The position numbers and the translations under genes are program-made. Below are positions 1 to 7,051 of a stretch of DNA of 15,833 nucleotides, piece after piece. The first letter of the stretch is position 1; every line of letters begins with the position of its first letter. Source of the stretch: Burkholderiaceae bacterium (GTDB lineage: Bacteria > Pseudomonadota > Gammaproteobacteria > Burkholderiales > Burkholderiaceae); assembly GCA_947461805.1 (NCBI GenBank), contig CANHMJ010000017.1:1-15833 (forward strand), read 5' to 3'. The notes under the pieces are model-generated. The model had not been told where the DNA came from. It made no database searches and saw nothing but the letters and a program-made list of their open reading frames with translations.

Positions 1-245
1 CGCTTGAAGAAATTGCAATGGAAGGAAAAGAGATTTTTATTGAGCATGGGGGCAATGATTACCGCTACATCCCTTGCCTCAATAACAGTCCAGCATGGAT
101 CAATGCGCTCCATGCCATCGCAGCAGATCACATGGCGGCTTGGCCTTTGACCGACGAGCCCGCCGCGGTCCTTGCAAAGCGTAATGCCTTGGTTGCCGTC
201 GCCGAAGCTCATATTGCCAACCCCACCGCACCAGCCGCCCCTTGA
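1..245 (+). CDS. hemH: Ferrochelatase, C-terminal fragment
   Basis: This is the 3' end of a gene entering from the left edge; the frame is open from base 3 (Leu-Glu-Glu-Ile-Ala-Met) to a TGA at 243-245. Ferrochelatase inserts ferrous iron into protoporphyrin IX, the last step of protohaem synthesis. The visible ~80 residues match the family's C-terminal segment: LEEIAMEGKEIF, then a YIPCLNNSPAWINAL block (family pattern CLN-sp-wi-al), then HMAAWP. The last ~30 residues are an Ala/Pro-rich tail of no recognised function. The active-site His and Glu lie outside the window. The ATG at 18 is internal, not the start. A heat-shock-type -35 box for grpE overlaps the stop codon. The family call is fairly secure despite the short fragment. 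Confidence 0.85.
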   Translation, partial: LEEIAMEGKEIFIEHGGNDYRYIPCLNNSPAWINALHAIAADHMAAWPLTDEPAAVLAKRNALVAVAEAHIANPTAPAAP

Positions 246-269
246 AATGGCATGATTTGCGCCCATATA
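241..269 (+). promoter_or_regulatory. Predicted sigma-32 (RpoH) promoter of grpE
   Basis: CTTGAA at 241-246 (in the context CCCCTTGAAA) is followed by a 14-nt spacer and GCCCATATA at 261-269. The known RpoH consensus is about CTTGAA, 13-15 nt, CCCCATNTA. The likely start of transcription is near 275, giving a leader of about 65 nt before grpE. The -35 box overlaps the hemH stop codon (TGA 243-245), so there is no room for a hemH terminator upstream. No CIRCE element (TTAGCACTC-N9-GAGTGCTAA) is seen. Confidence 0.75.
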
Positions 270-341
270 TAGATGAAATAAGTAGCAGTAAGTGCGCTCA
301 AAGCCACTTCCCTTCCGAAATTACCAAAGCGATTTAGACCC

Positions 342-887
342 ATGACCCAAGAAAAACCCGAACCAACACCAGAAAATCAAGCTGAAGCAGCCGCCGCAGC
401 AGCCAATCCCGCAGAAGCGGCAGTAGAGATGACTGCCGAGCAGCAGTTGGCCGATCTCCAGCAAAAGCTAAGTGAGATGCAGGACAACTTCTTGCGTGCC
501 AAAGCCGAGGGGGAAAACATCCGTCGCCGCGCAGCAGAAGACATTGGCAAGGCACATAAATTTGCAATTGAGGGTTTTGCCGAGCATTTAGTGCCGGTTG
601 CCGATAGCCTTTACGCTGCCCTGAGTGCGGAAGCGGTGGATGCAAAGGGCTTTAAAGAAGGTCTGGAGATTACCCTGAAGCAGTTAATGAGTGCCTTTGA
701 AAAAGGGCGCCTAGTGGAAATTAATCCTGCTAGCGGCGACAAATTTGACCCCCACCACCATCAAGCCATCTCGATGGTGCCGTCGGAGCAAGAACCTGGA
801 ACCGTGGTGAGCGTATTGCAGCGCGGCTATTCTCTGGCAGATCGGGTTTTAAGGCCCGCTTTGGTCACCGTGAGTCAGTCGGCTTAG
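342..887 (+). CDS. grpE: GrpE, nucleotide exchange factor of DnaK
   Basis: GrpE is the cytoplasmic dimeric cochaperone that releases ADP from DnaK. The 181-residue product has the family layout. Residues ~1-30 are an acidic, Ala-rich disordered tail. Residues ~31-75 form a heptad-like helix ending in the conserved segment NFLRAKAEGENIRRRAAED. A helical bundle region follows, then the C-terminal beta domain with GDKFDPHHHQAISMVPS, the usual DnaK-contacting signature. Length is normal for the family. The start is the ATG at 342, which gives a full-length GrpE; no clear Shine-Dalgarno sequence precedes it. It lies 96 bp after hemH and 149 bp before dnaK. A heat-shock promoter is predicted upstream, and dnaK has its own. 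No oddities in the protein. Confidence 0.97.
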   Translation: MTQEKPEPTPENQAEAAAAAANPAEAAVEMTAEQQLADLQQKLSEMQDNFLRAKAEGENIRRRAAEDIGKAHKFAIEGFAEHLVPVADSLYAALSAEAVDAKGFKEGLEITLKQLMSAFEKGRLVEINPASGDKFDPHHHQAISMVPSEQEPGTVVSVLQRGYSLADRVLRPALVTVSQSA

Positions 888-906
888 CAGCCAACCCCAG
901 CATTTA

Positions 907-970
907 GGTCAAAAAAGAGGATAAATTGGTTTTTTCTGGGTTTTTGCCCTTGAATTGATCTTTTTTGACC
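907..970. repeat. Perfect 12-bp inverted repeat around the dnaK promoter
   Basis: The left arm GGTCAAAAAAGA (907-918) is the exact reverse complement of the right arm TCTTTTTTGACC (959-970), with 40 nt between them. The right arm runs into the -10 box of the predicted dnaK heat-shock promoter (CCCC at 969-972), and the -35 box lies inside the loop. No T-run follows the second arm, so it does not look like a standard grpE terminator. It could be a two-site operator, a cruciform, or a fold in grpE read-through RNA. Confidence 0.8.
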
Positions 971-977
971 CCAAATA
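949..977 (+). promoter_or_regulatory. Predicted sigma-32 (RpoH) promoter of dnaK
   Basis: CTTGAA (949-954), a 14-nt spacer, and CCCCAAATA (969-977) match the RpoH consensus. The spacer is the same as at the predicted grpE promoter. Transcription should start near 983-985, inside the palindrome at 980-994, leaving a leader of about 52 nt before the dnaK ATG at 1037. Confidence 0.75.
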
Positions 978-979
978 CC

Positions 980-994
980 TTACATCAGATGTAA
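980..994. promoter_or_regulatory. Palindrome over the predicted dnaK start site
   Basis: TTACATC (980-986), a single A (987), and GATGTAA (988-994) form a perfect 7-1-7 palindrome directly after the predicted -10 box. Its position over the expected transcription start suits a repressor operator, but no specific regulator is recognised. As RNA it is a poor hairpin, because the single central base would force stem bases to open. Function is inferred from position only. Confidence 0.4.
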
Positions 995-1036
995 CAACGC
1001 GACTTAGCGCACACCTTACTTTAAAGCGGAGTAGAT

Positions 1037-2980
1037 ATGGGAAAGATTATTGGAATTGACTTAGGAACCACCAACTCGTGCGTTTCTGTAATTGAAAATG
1101 GCACCCCTCGGGTGATTGAGAACGCTGAAGGCGGACGTACAACCCCTTCTATTATTGCCTACATGGAAGACGGCGAAGTGCTGGTTGGCGCGCCTGCGAA
1201 ACGCCAATCGGTTACCAATCCACGCAATACCGTCTATGCGGTCAAGCGCCTCATGGGCCGTAAGTTTACGGACAAAGAAGTACAAAAAGACATTGGCCTC
1301 ATGCCATACAAAATTATTCAAGCGGATAACGGCGATGCATGGGTTGAGGCGCGCGATAAGAAAATGGCGCCACAGCAGGTCTCCGCTGAAATTCTGCGCA
1401 AAATGAAAAAGACAGCAGAAGATTATTTGGGTGAAGAAGTGACAGAGGCGGTCATTACTGTGCCGGCTTATTTTAATGACAGCCAACGCCAAGCCACTAA
1501 AGATGCTGGCCGTATTGCCGGTCTCGAAGTGAAGCGCATCATCAATGAGCCCACTGCAGCCGCTTTGGCATTTGGCCTTGATAAGCAGGAAAAGGCGGAT
1601 CGTAAGATTGCCGTTTATGACCTGGGCGGTGGAACCTTTGACGTCTCGATTATTGAAATTGCTAACGTCGATGGCGAAAAGCAATTCGAAGTGCTTTCTA
1701 CTAATGGCGATACCTTTTTAGGCGGCGAGGATTTTGACCAGCGCATCATCGATTGGATCATTGATGAGTTCAAAAAAGAGCAGGGCGTTGATCTCAGCAA
1801 AGACGTTTTGGCATTGCAGCGCTTAAAAGATGCAGCAGAAAAAGCCAAGATCGAATTGTCTTCATCGCAGCAAACCGAGATCAACTTACCTTACGTCACG
1901 GCTGATGCCAGTGGCCCTAAGCATCTGAACTTGAAACTAACCCGTTCCAAGCTCGAGTCCTTGGTAGAGGAGTTGATTGAACGCACTATGGGCCCATGCC
2001 AGATGGCACTCAAGGATGCGGGTGTATCTGCATCTGACATCGATGACGTGATTTTGGTGGGCGGTCAAACGCGTATGCCAAAAGTGCAGGACAAGGTGAA
2101 GGACATCTTTGGTAAAGAGCCGCGCAAAGACGTGAACCCAGACGAAGCCGTTGCCGTTGGTGCAGCGATTCAGGGATCGGTATTGTCGGGTGACCGCAAA
2201 GATGTTCTGTTGCTGGACGTGACGCCACTCTCCTTGGGTATTGAGACCTTGGGCGGCGTGATGACCAAGATGATTCCAAAAAACACAACCATCCCAACCA
2301 AGCATGCACAGGTCTATTCCACAGCGGAAGATAACCAGCCTGCGGTGACGATTAAGTGTTTCCAAGGTGAGCGTGAGATGGCCAGCGCTAATAAGCTATT
2401 GGGCGAGTTTAATTTGGAAGGCATTCCGCCAGCCGCCCGTGGTACCCCACAAATTGAGGTCACTTTCGATATTGATGCCAACGGTATTTTGCATGTTGCC
2501 GCAAAAGACAAAGCTTCTGGCAAAGAAAACAAAATTACCATCAAAGCCAACTCAGGCTTAACCGAAGAAGAAATTCAGCGGATGGTGAAAGATGCCGAAG
2601 CCAATGCGGCGGAAGACAAAAAAGTATTGGAGCTTGTCACTGCCCGTAATACGGCAGATGCCTTGGCCCACTCGACCAAGAAAGCATTGGAAGAGCATGG
2701 TGCAAGTTTAGAGGCGGCCGAAAAAGAAGCGATTGAGGCTGCTTTAAAAGAACTCGATGAAGCGATTAAAGGTAGCGATAAAGCAGCAATCGAGGCGAAA
2801 ACCGAAGCCCTGGGTAAGGCGAGCCAAAAGCTGGGCGAGAAAGCCTTTGCTGCTGAGCAAGCCAAAGCCGGCGGAGGCGCTGCCCCTGGTGCTGCTGGTG
2901 CGAGTGCATCGCAGGGTGGCCCAGCCGATGCGGATGTAGTCGATGCCGACTTTAAAGAGGTTAAAGAGGATAAGAAATAA
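1037..2980 (+). CDS. dnaK: DnaK, Hsp70 chaperone
   Basis: DnaK is the ATP-dependent Hsp70 that binds exposed hydrophobic segments of client proteins and works with DnaJ and GrpE in the cytoplasm. The 647-residue product is full length. The ATPase domain opens with GIDLGTTNSCVSV (residues 6-18) and contains YFNDSQRQATKDAG and the phosphate loop DLGGGTFDVSI. The hydrophobic interdomain linker VLLLD is at residues 390-394. The substrate-binding domain follows, then a helical lid and an Ala/Gly-rich tail ending DADFKEVKEDKK, equivalent to the usual EEVKD-like terminus. The start is the ATG at 1037, preceded by GCGGAG at 1026-1031. Expression is probably heat-inducible from the promoter at 949-977. 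A strong hairpin lies between dnaK and dnaJ, which may keep DnaK in excess. Confidence 0.99.
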   Translation: MGKIIGIDLGTTNSCVSVIENGTPRVIENAEGGRTTPSIIAYMEDGEVLVGAPAKRQSVTNPRNTVYAVKRLMGRKFTDKEVQKDIGLMPYKIIQADNGDAWVEARDKKMAPQQVSAEILRKMKKTAEDYLGEEVTEAVITVPAYFNDSQRQATKDAGRIAGLEVKRIINEPTAAALAFGLDKQEKADRKIAVYDLGGGTFDVSIIEIANVDGEKQFEVLSTNGDTFLGGEDFDQRIIDWIIDEFKKEQGVDLSKDVLALQRLKDAAEKAKIELSSSQQTEINLPYVTADASGPKHLNLKLTRSKLESLVEELIERTMGPCQMALKDAGVSASDIDDVILVGGQTRMPKVQDKVKDIFGKEPRKDVNPDEAVAVGAAIQGSVLSGDRKDVLLLDVTPLSLGIETLGGVMTKMIPKNTTIPTKHAQVYSTAEDNQPAVTIKCFQGEREMASANKLLGEFNLEGIPPAARGTPQIEVTFDIDANGILHVAAKDKASGKENKITIKANSGLTEEEIQRMVKDAEANAAEDKKVLELVTARNTADALAHSTKKALEEHGASLEAAEKEAIEAALKELDEAIKGSDKAAIEAKTEALGKASQKLGEKAFAAEQAKAGGGAAPGAAGASASQGGPADADVVDADFKEVKEDKK

Positions 2981-3003
2981 TCCACTTTTTACATAGGCAA
3001 TAA

Positions 3004-3038
3004 ACACAAGTCGGCCCAGAGCCGACTTGTGTCGTTTT
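3004..3038 (+). terminator. Hairpin between dnaK and dnaJ (terminator or attenuator)
   Basis: ACACAAGTCGGC (3004-3015) and GCCGACTTGTGT (3021-3032) form a perfect 12-bp stem with a 5-nt loop, followed by CG and only four T (3035-3038). The stem is strong but the T-run is short. This fits a partial terminator, or a stabilising 3' end for dnaK mRNA, with some read-through into dnaJ. No other obvious dnaJ promoter was found in the 81-bp gap. Confidence 0.75.
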
Positions 3039-3061
3039 AATGATGCTGAGAGGAAGATGCA

Positions 3062-4186
3062 GTGGCTACAAGTAAACGCGATTTTTATGAGGTACTGGGC
3101 GTTGGAAAAAATGCCAGCGATGAGGATTTAAAAAAGGCGTATCGCAAACTGGCGATGAAGCATCACCCCGATCGCAATCCCGATAATCCGGGAGCTGAAG
3201 CCAAATTCAAAGAGGCAAAAGAAGCCTATGAGATGCTGAGCGATCCTCAAAAGCGCGCTGCCTATGATCAGTATGGCCATGCGGGCGTCGATCCCAATAT
3301 GGGTGGCGGTGGATTTGCGGGCGGCGGCTTTGCAGATGCCTTCGGTGATATTTTCGGTGATATTTTTGGTCAAGGCGGTGGCCGCGGTGCGGGCCCACAG
3401 GTCTATAAAGGCGCCGATCTGCGCTACAACATGGACATTACCTTGGAGCAAGCGGCCGAGGGCTACTCCACCCAAATTCGGGTTCCCAGTTGGAGTAATT
3501 GCAAGCATTGCAGTGGCAGCGGTGCCGAGCCTGGTAGCAAAGTTGAAACTTGCCCGACGTGCAATGGCCAAGGACAAGTGCGCGTTGCGCAAGGCTTTTT
3601 TTCAATGCAACAAACCTGCCCCAAGTGCCGCGGTACCGGCCAATACATTCCAAAGCCTTGCAAACAATGCCACGGCAGCGGTAAGTTAAAAGAACAAAAG
3701 ACCTTAGAGATCAAAATTCCGGCGGGCATCGATGACGGTATGCGTGTTCGCTCGGTGGGCAATGGTGAGCCTGGCGTTAATGGAGGCCCCAATGGCGATT
3801 TATATGTCGAGGTGCGCGTTAAGCCACACCCGGTTTTCGAGCGCGATGGCACCGATCTTCATGTGCAAATGCCAATTTCGTTTGCGACCGCAACCATCGG
3901 CGGTGAGATTGAAGTGCCGACGCTGACGGGCCGGGTTGAGTTTCCCATTCCAGAGGGAACGCAAACGGGCAAAACATTCCGCTTACGCAATAAAGGCATT
4001 AAAGGATTGCGCTCAGCCGTTGTGGGCGACCTGTTTGTGCATGTGATGGTAGAGACCCCGGTCAAGCTATCGGACGAGCAAAAAGACCTACTCAGGCAGT
4101 TTGATGAGAGCCTGCGGTCGGGCGGCGCTAAACACAATCCCCATCAAAAAGGGTGGTTCGATAGCGTGAAAAGTTTTTTTAGTTAA
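3062..4186 (+). CDS. dnaJ: DnaJ, Hsp40 cochaperone
   Basis: DnaJ delivers unfolded clients to DnaK and stimulates its ATPase. The 374-residue product has every standard part. The J domain spans ~5-71, with the catalytic HPD at residues 35-37. A Gly/Phe-rich linker spans ~80-111. Four zinc-binding CxxCxGxG repeats start at Cys147 (CKHCSGSG), Cys164 (CPTCNGQG), Cys186 (CPKCRGTG) and Cys200 (CKQCHGSG). The C-terminal substrate-binding and dimerisation domains follow. The start is a GTG at 3062, which gives the canonical N-terminus MATSKRDFYEVLG. AGAGGAAG at 3049-3056 is a good ribosome binding site. The ATG at 3057 is out of frame. The gene ends 12 bp from the convergent panB stop, with no separate terminator visible. 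Confidence 0.98.
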   Translation: MATSKRDFYEVLGVGKNASDEDLKKAYRKLAMKHHPDRNPDNPGAEAKFKEAKEAYEMLSDPQKRAAYDQYGHAGVDPNMGGGGFAGGGFADAFGDIFGDIFGQGGGRGAGPQVYKGADLRYNMDITLEQAAEGYSTQIRVPSWSNCKHCSGSGAEPGSKVETCPTCNGQGQVRVAQGFFSMQQTCPKCRGTGQYIPKPCKQCHGSGKLKEQKTLEIKIPAGIDDGMRVRSVGNGEPGVNGGPNGDLYVEVRVKPHPVFERDGTDLHVQMPISFATATIGGEIEVPTLTGRVEFPIPEGTQTGKTFRLRNKGIKGLRSAVVGDLFVHVMVETPVKLSDEQKDLLRQFDESLRSGGAKHNPHQKGWFDSVKSFFS

Positions 4187-4198
4187 GCGCTGAATCTA

Positions 4199-5017
4199 CT
4201 AGGAGGCGAAGCCGTGTTCCGGACCAGGAAAACGGCCCCCCCTTACATCGCGAACATAGGCTTTCACTGCTGCCTCGATGGACGGCTTGCCCTCCATAAA
4301 ATTCTTGACGAACTTGGGCGGCTTGCCGGGGCTAATTCCCAGCATATCCGGCAATACCAATACTTGGCCTGAGCAGTCTGGCCCGGCCCCAATACCAATC
4401 GTTGGAATCGAGACGGCCTCTGTAATTTTTTTCCCCAAAGCCGATGGTATAGCTTCAAGTACAAGCAGCTGGGCACCGGCCGCAGCGCAAGCCTGCGCTT
4501 GTTCCAGCATCAGCCCTGCGGCATCTTTGTTTTTGCCTTGTACTTTGTAGCCGCCAAGTAAATGCACGGATTGTGGCAACAAACCAAGGTGAGCGCATAC
4601 GGGTACGCTGCGCTCAACCAGGTGAGCAATGATTTCAACTTGCCAATCGCCCCCTCCCTCCAGCTTTACCATGTCGGCACCCGCACGCATGAGTTCAGCA
4701 GCAGACTCTAAGGCAAGGTAGGGGTCGCCATAGCTGGCAAAGGGTAAATCAGCCATCAAGAAGGCCTTTGCATTGGCCCTGGCAACGCACTGGGTGTGAT
4801 AAGTCATCTCTTCAACGGTGACCGGTGTGGTGCTGTTGTGGCCTTGAACGACATTACCAAGTGAGTCACCAACCAAAATAACATCAACATCGCAGCGATT
4901 GAGGAGCGCAGCCATGGTTGAATCATAGGCTGTCAGGACAGCGATTTTTTCCCGCTCGGCATGCATCGAGAGCAGTTTAGAAATCGTAATGGGCTTTTCG
5001 CCTTGCAGATAACTCAT
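4199..5017 (-). CDS. panB: 3-methyl-2-oxobutanoate hydroxymethyltransferase
   Basis: PanB makes ketopantoate from alpha-ketoisovalerate and 5,10-methylene-tetrahydrofolate, the first committed step to pantothenate and coenzyme A. From the ATG at 5017 the product is 272 residues, close to the usual ~264. Visible motifs are VGDSLGNVVQGH (metal-ligand Asp51), MADLPF (Asp90), AHLGLLPQ, and VLEAIP with the predicted catalytic Glu188. The frame stays open upstream to 5089, but that start would overlap folK by 55 bp and add an unrelated basic stretch, so MSYLQGEKPITI is preferred. It begins 17 nt after the folK stop and is the last gene of the run. panC, often next to panB, is not here. panB and folK neighbour each other in many proteobacteria, and both touch folate chemistry. 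Confidence 0.96.
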   Translation of the reverse strand: MSYLQGEKPITISKLLSMHAEREKIAVLTAYDSTMAALLNRCDVDVILVGDSLGNVVQGHNSTTPVTVEEMTYHTQCVARANAKAFLMADLPFASYGDPYLALESAAELMRAGADMVKLEGGGDWQVEIIAHLVERSVPVCAHLGLLPQSVHLLGGYKVQGKNKDAAGLMLEQAQACAAAGAQLLVLEAIPSALGKKITEAVSIPTIGIGAGPDCSGQVLVLPDMLGISPGKPPKFVKNFMEGKPSIEAAVKAYVRDVRGGRFPGPEHGFAS

Positions 5018-5034
5018 ACCACCAGTGTAATGAA

Positions 5035-5562
5035 TTAGTAGGCCGAGGGGCGATATTCGGTTTTTTCGTCGTTGGCGCAGTTGCGGCAAGTCAGTTTTTC
5101 AATGCGCTGATGCGCTACCTTAGGCAGGTAACTTTTGAGTGCTCCAAATTCGGGCAAAAAGAAATCCGGGGCAATTTCCAAGAGGGGTAGCAGAACAAAG
5201 GAGCGCTCGGTAATGCGGGGATGAGGTAAGGTCAGTTCGGAGTCGCCTTGCGCAACCCCTTCAAAATACAAAATATCAAGATCGAGCGTACGCGGCGCAT
5301 TTTCATAGGGACGCTCACGACCAAATTGCTGCTCGATGGTTTGGCAGACATGCAGCAAGCCATAAGGCGTTAAGTCGGTCTCAATCTGCACTACAGAATT
5401 AATGTAATCGCCACCCGTCGCCTCCACTGGCGCGCTTAGGTATAGGCAGCTTTTATGAATGATTTGCAGTTGACTGCGCAAAGCCAAGCAAACCATGGCA
5501 TCAGTAATGATTTGGCGCGTATCGCCGACATTGCCGCCAAATCCAATAAATGCTTTTGCCAT
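5035..5562 (-). CDS. folK: HPPK, folate pyrophosphokinase
   Basis: FolK transfers pyrophosphate from ATP to 6-hydroxymethyl-7,8-dihydropterin, the step before dihydropteroate synthase in folate synthesis. From the ATG at 5562 the product is 175 residues and starts MAKAFIGFGGNVGD, the family's normal N-terminus. The signature PRTLDLDIL carries the two magnesium-binding Asp residues (94 and 96), and LPHPRITERSFVLLPL is the usual C-terminal block. The protein runs about 15 residues beyond typical 159-160-residue enzymes, in a Cys/Lys-rich tail with a CRNC motif. A longer frame from a TTG at 5622 exists but adds sequence unlike the family. The gap from the pcnB stop is 67 bp, the widest within this run, and panB follows 17 nt downstream. 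Confidence 0.95.
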   Translation of the reverse strand: MAKAFIGFGGNVGDTRQIITDAMVCLALRSQLQIIHKSCLYLSAPVEATGGDYINSVVQIETDLTPYGLLHVCQTIEQQFGRERPYENAPRTLDLDILYFEGVAQGDSELTLPHPRITERSFVLLPLLEIAPDFFLPEFGALKSYLPKVAHQRIEKLTCRNCANDEKTEYRPSAY

Positions 5563-5629
5563 AGTGAGTCCCAACTGAATATTCGAATACTTTACTGAAG
5601 ATTGCCAAAACGTGCTTGGCAACCCTGAT

Positions 5630-7051
5630 TTAGTCGGTAGCGGCCTGATCAGGGGCGGCTGGAGTGCCTGCTACCTTGGGTTTACGCCGCCTGCGGCGCT
5701 TGGCTGTGGTTACGCCCAGACCAGTCAGGGACACCTCTTCCTTGACGGCAGCCAATAGCGCTTCTTGCTCTGCTGGGTCGGCATCAATAAAGCGGGTCCA
5801 CCATTGACCCAGACTTTCTGGGCGTTCGCCCGTGGCGCAGCGCAATAGCATGAAGTCATAGCCCGCCCGAAAGCGTGGTAACTCCAGCATGCGTTGCGGG
5901 AAGCGACCAATGCGCTTATCGAATCGTGGTTGTAAAGCCCAGATCTCGCGCATGTCAGCCTCGAAGCGCCGTTGAATCATCATGCCCTTGCTTTGGGTTG
6001 CAATCACATCGTCCATCGCAGCATGCAAGGCAGTGATGTTGCTCATGCCGGCAGCCAGATTTTTTTGCCATATGCTCAGTAGCTGAGGCCAGAGCAGAGT
6101 GGCAAATAAAAAGCCTGCAGAAATACCTTTGCCATTTTGAATGCGTTCATCGGTATTGTTCAGGGCCAAGCGAATAAATGCTTCGCTACCTAGAACCCCT
6201 TCTTTGGGGTCGAGCGCAGCATCAAGCAAGGGCAATACCCCGTGGTGCAGACCTGCTTCCCGCAAGCCCTGAATGGCTTGCCACGAGTAGCCCGACATCA
6301 GCAGTTTGAGGATTTCATCGAAGAGCCGGGCGGCGGGCACGTCATGAATCAACTTAGCGAGCTTAGTGATTGGCGCACGAGTTTCGGGGGCGAGGGTAAA
6401 GCCTGTTTTAGCTGCAAACCGAATTGCCCGCAACATGCGTACTGGATCTTCGCGGTAGCGTTTGGATGGATCACCAATCATGCGCAGCGTGCGCTGTTGC
6501 ATGTCCGCCATGCCGCCGTGGTAATCCAGCACGGTTTCAGTAGCCGGATCGTAGTACATGGCGTTAATCGTAAAGTCACGCCGCGTAGCGTCTTCCACTT
6601 GAGTGCCCCAAACGTTATCGCGCAGAATGCGGCCGCTATCAGCCACATGGTCACCAGCATTTTCGAGTAACGCGCGAAAGGTCGATACTTCAATGATTTC
6701 AGGACGCTCTTTGCCAAAAAAAGTCACGTGCACAATCTGAAAGCGGCGACCGATTAAGCGTGATTTCCGAAACAGCTTTTGCACTTGCTCTGGAGTTGCA
6801 TTGGTTGCCACATCGAAATCCTTAGGACCAATCCCCAGTACAAGATCGCGTACGGCTCCGCCAACAATGTATGCCTGGTAGCCCCCTTGTTGCAAGGTAT
6901 GCGTTACTTTGACTGCATTTTTGGAAAGGAGTTGCGGGTCAATTCGATGCGCTTTTTTGGTAATGCGCTTAGGTGCACCGGCCGCAGGCGATTGTGTCAC
7001 CTTAGACCGTGGGCTGCGGCGGAAAATACGCTGAATCAATTTAGCAATCAT
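5630..7051 (-). CDS. pcnB: Poly(A) polymerase I
   Basis: PcnB adds 3' poly(A) tails to RNA, which in bacteria promotes decay. From the ATG at 7051 the product is 473 residues. A basic N-terminus of ~40 residues precedes the class II nucleotidyltransferase core: GGAVRDLVLG at 64-73, then the catalytic pair in KDFDVATNA (Asp78 and Asp80). RRFQIVHV at 102-109 is typical of poly(A) polymerases rather than CCA-adding enzymes. RRDFTINAMYYDP and LDYHGGMADM follow, then RNA-binding helical regions and a very basic tail (KRRRRRKPK). The chosen ATG overlaps the stop of the HAD gene in the sequence ATGA. An in-frame ATG at 7075 would overlap it further. A CCA transferase is the alternative, but the RRF motif and basic tail argue against it. 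Confidence 0.93.
   Translation of the reverse strand: MIAKLIQRIFRRSPRSKVTQSPAAGAPKRITKKAHRIDPQLLSKNAVKVTHTLQQGGYQAYIVGGAVRDLVLGIGPKDFDVATNATPEQVQKLFRKSRLIGRRFQIVHVTFFGKERPEIIEVSTFRALLENAGDHVADSGRILRDNVWGTQVEDATRRDFTINAMYYDPATETVLDYHGGMADMQQRTLRMIGDPSKRYREDPVRMLRAIRFAAKTGFTLAPETRAPITKLAKLIHDVPAARLFDEILKLLMSGYSWQAIQGLREAGLHHGVLPLLDAALDPKEGVLGSEAFIRLALNNTDERIQNGKGISAGFLFATLLWPQLLSIWQKNLAAGMSNITALHAAMDDVIATQSKGMMIQRRFEADMREIWALQPRFDKRIGRFPQRMLELPRFRAGYDFMLLRCATGERPESLGQWWTRFIDADPAEQEALLAAVKEEVSLTGLGVTTAKRRRRRKPKVAGTPAAPDQAATD

Noticed and set aside
246..341. HrcA-type CIRCE operator upstream of grpE or dnaK
   Set aside because: No TTAGCACTC-N9-GAGTGCTAA or close variant was found in 246-341 or 888-1036.
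919..949. Intrinsic terminator for grpE
   Set aside because: Only a GGG/CCC stem of three pairs (938-940, 947-949) and scattered T-runs are present; no stem followed by a T-run of the usual form.
1061..1684. Long open frame (207 codons) antisense to dnaK
   Set aside because: It lies wholly inside the strongly conserved dnaK coding sequence, has no family resemblance, and is explained by codon bias shadowing.
2575..2985. Antisense 136-codon frame over the dnaK 3' end, rich in Ala and Ser
   Set aside because: Its composition mirrors the Ala/Lys/Glu-rich dnaK tail on the opposite strand; no ribosome binding site or recognised domain.
5018..5089. Extended N-terminus of panB
   Set aside because: It would overlap folK and adds a basic stretch not found in the family; MSYLQGEKPITI at 5017 fits better.
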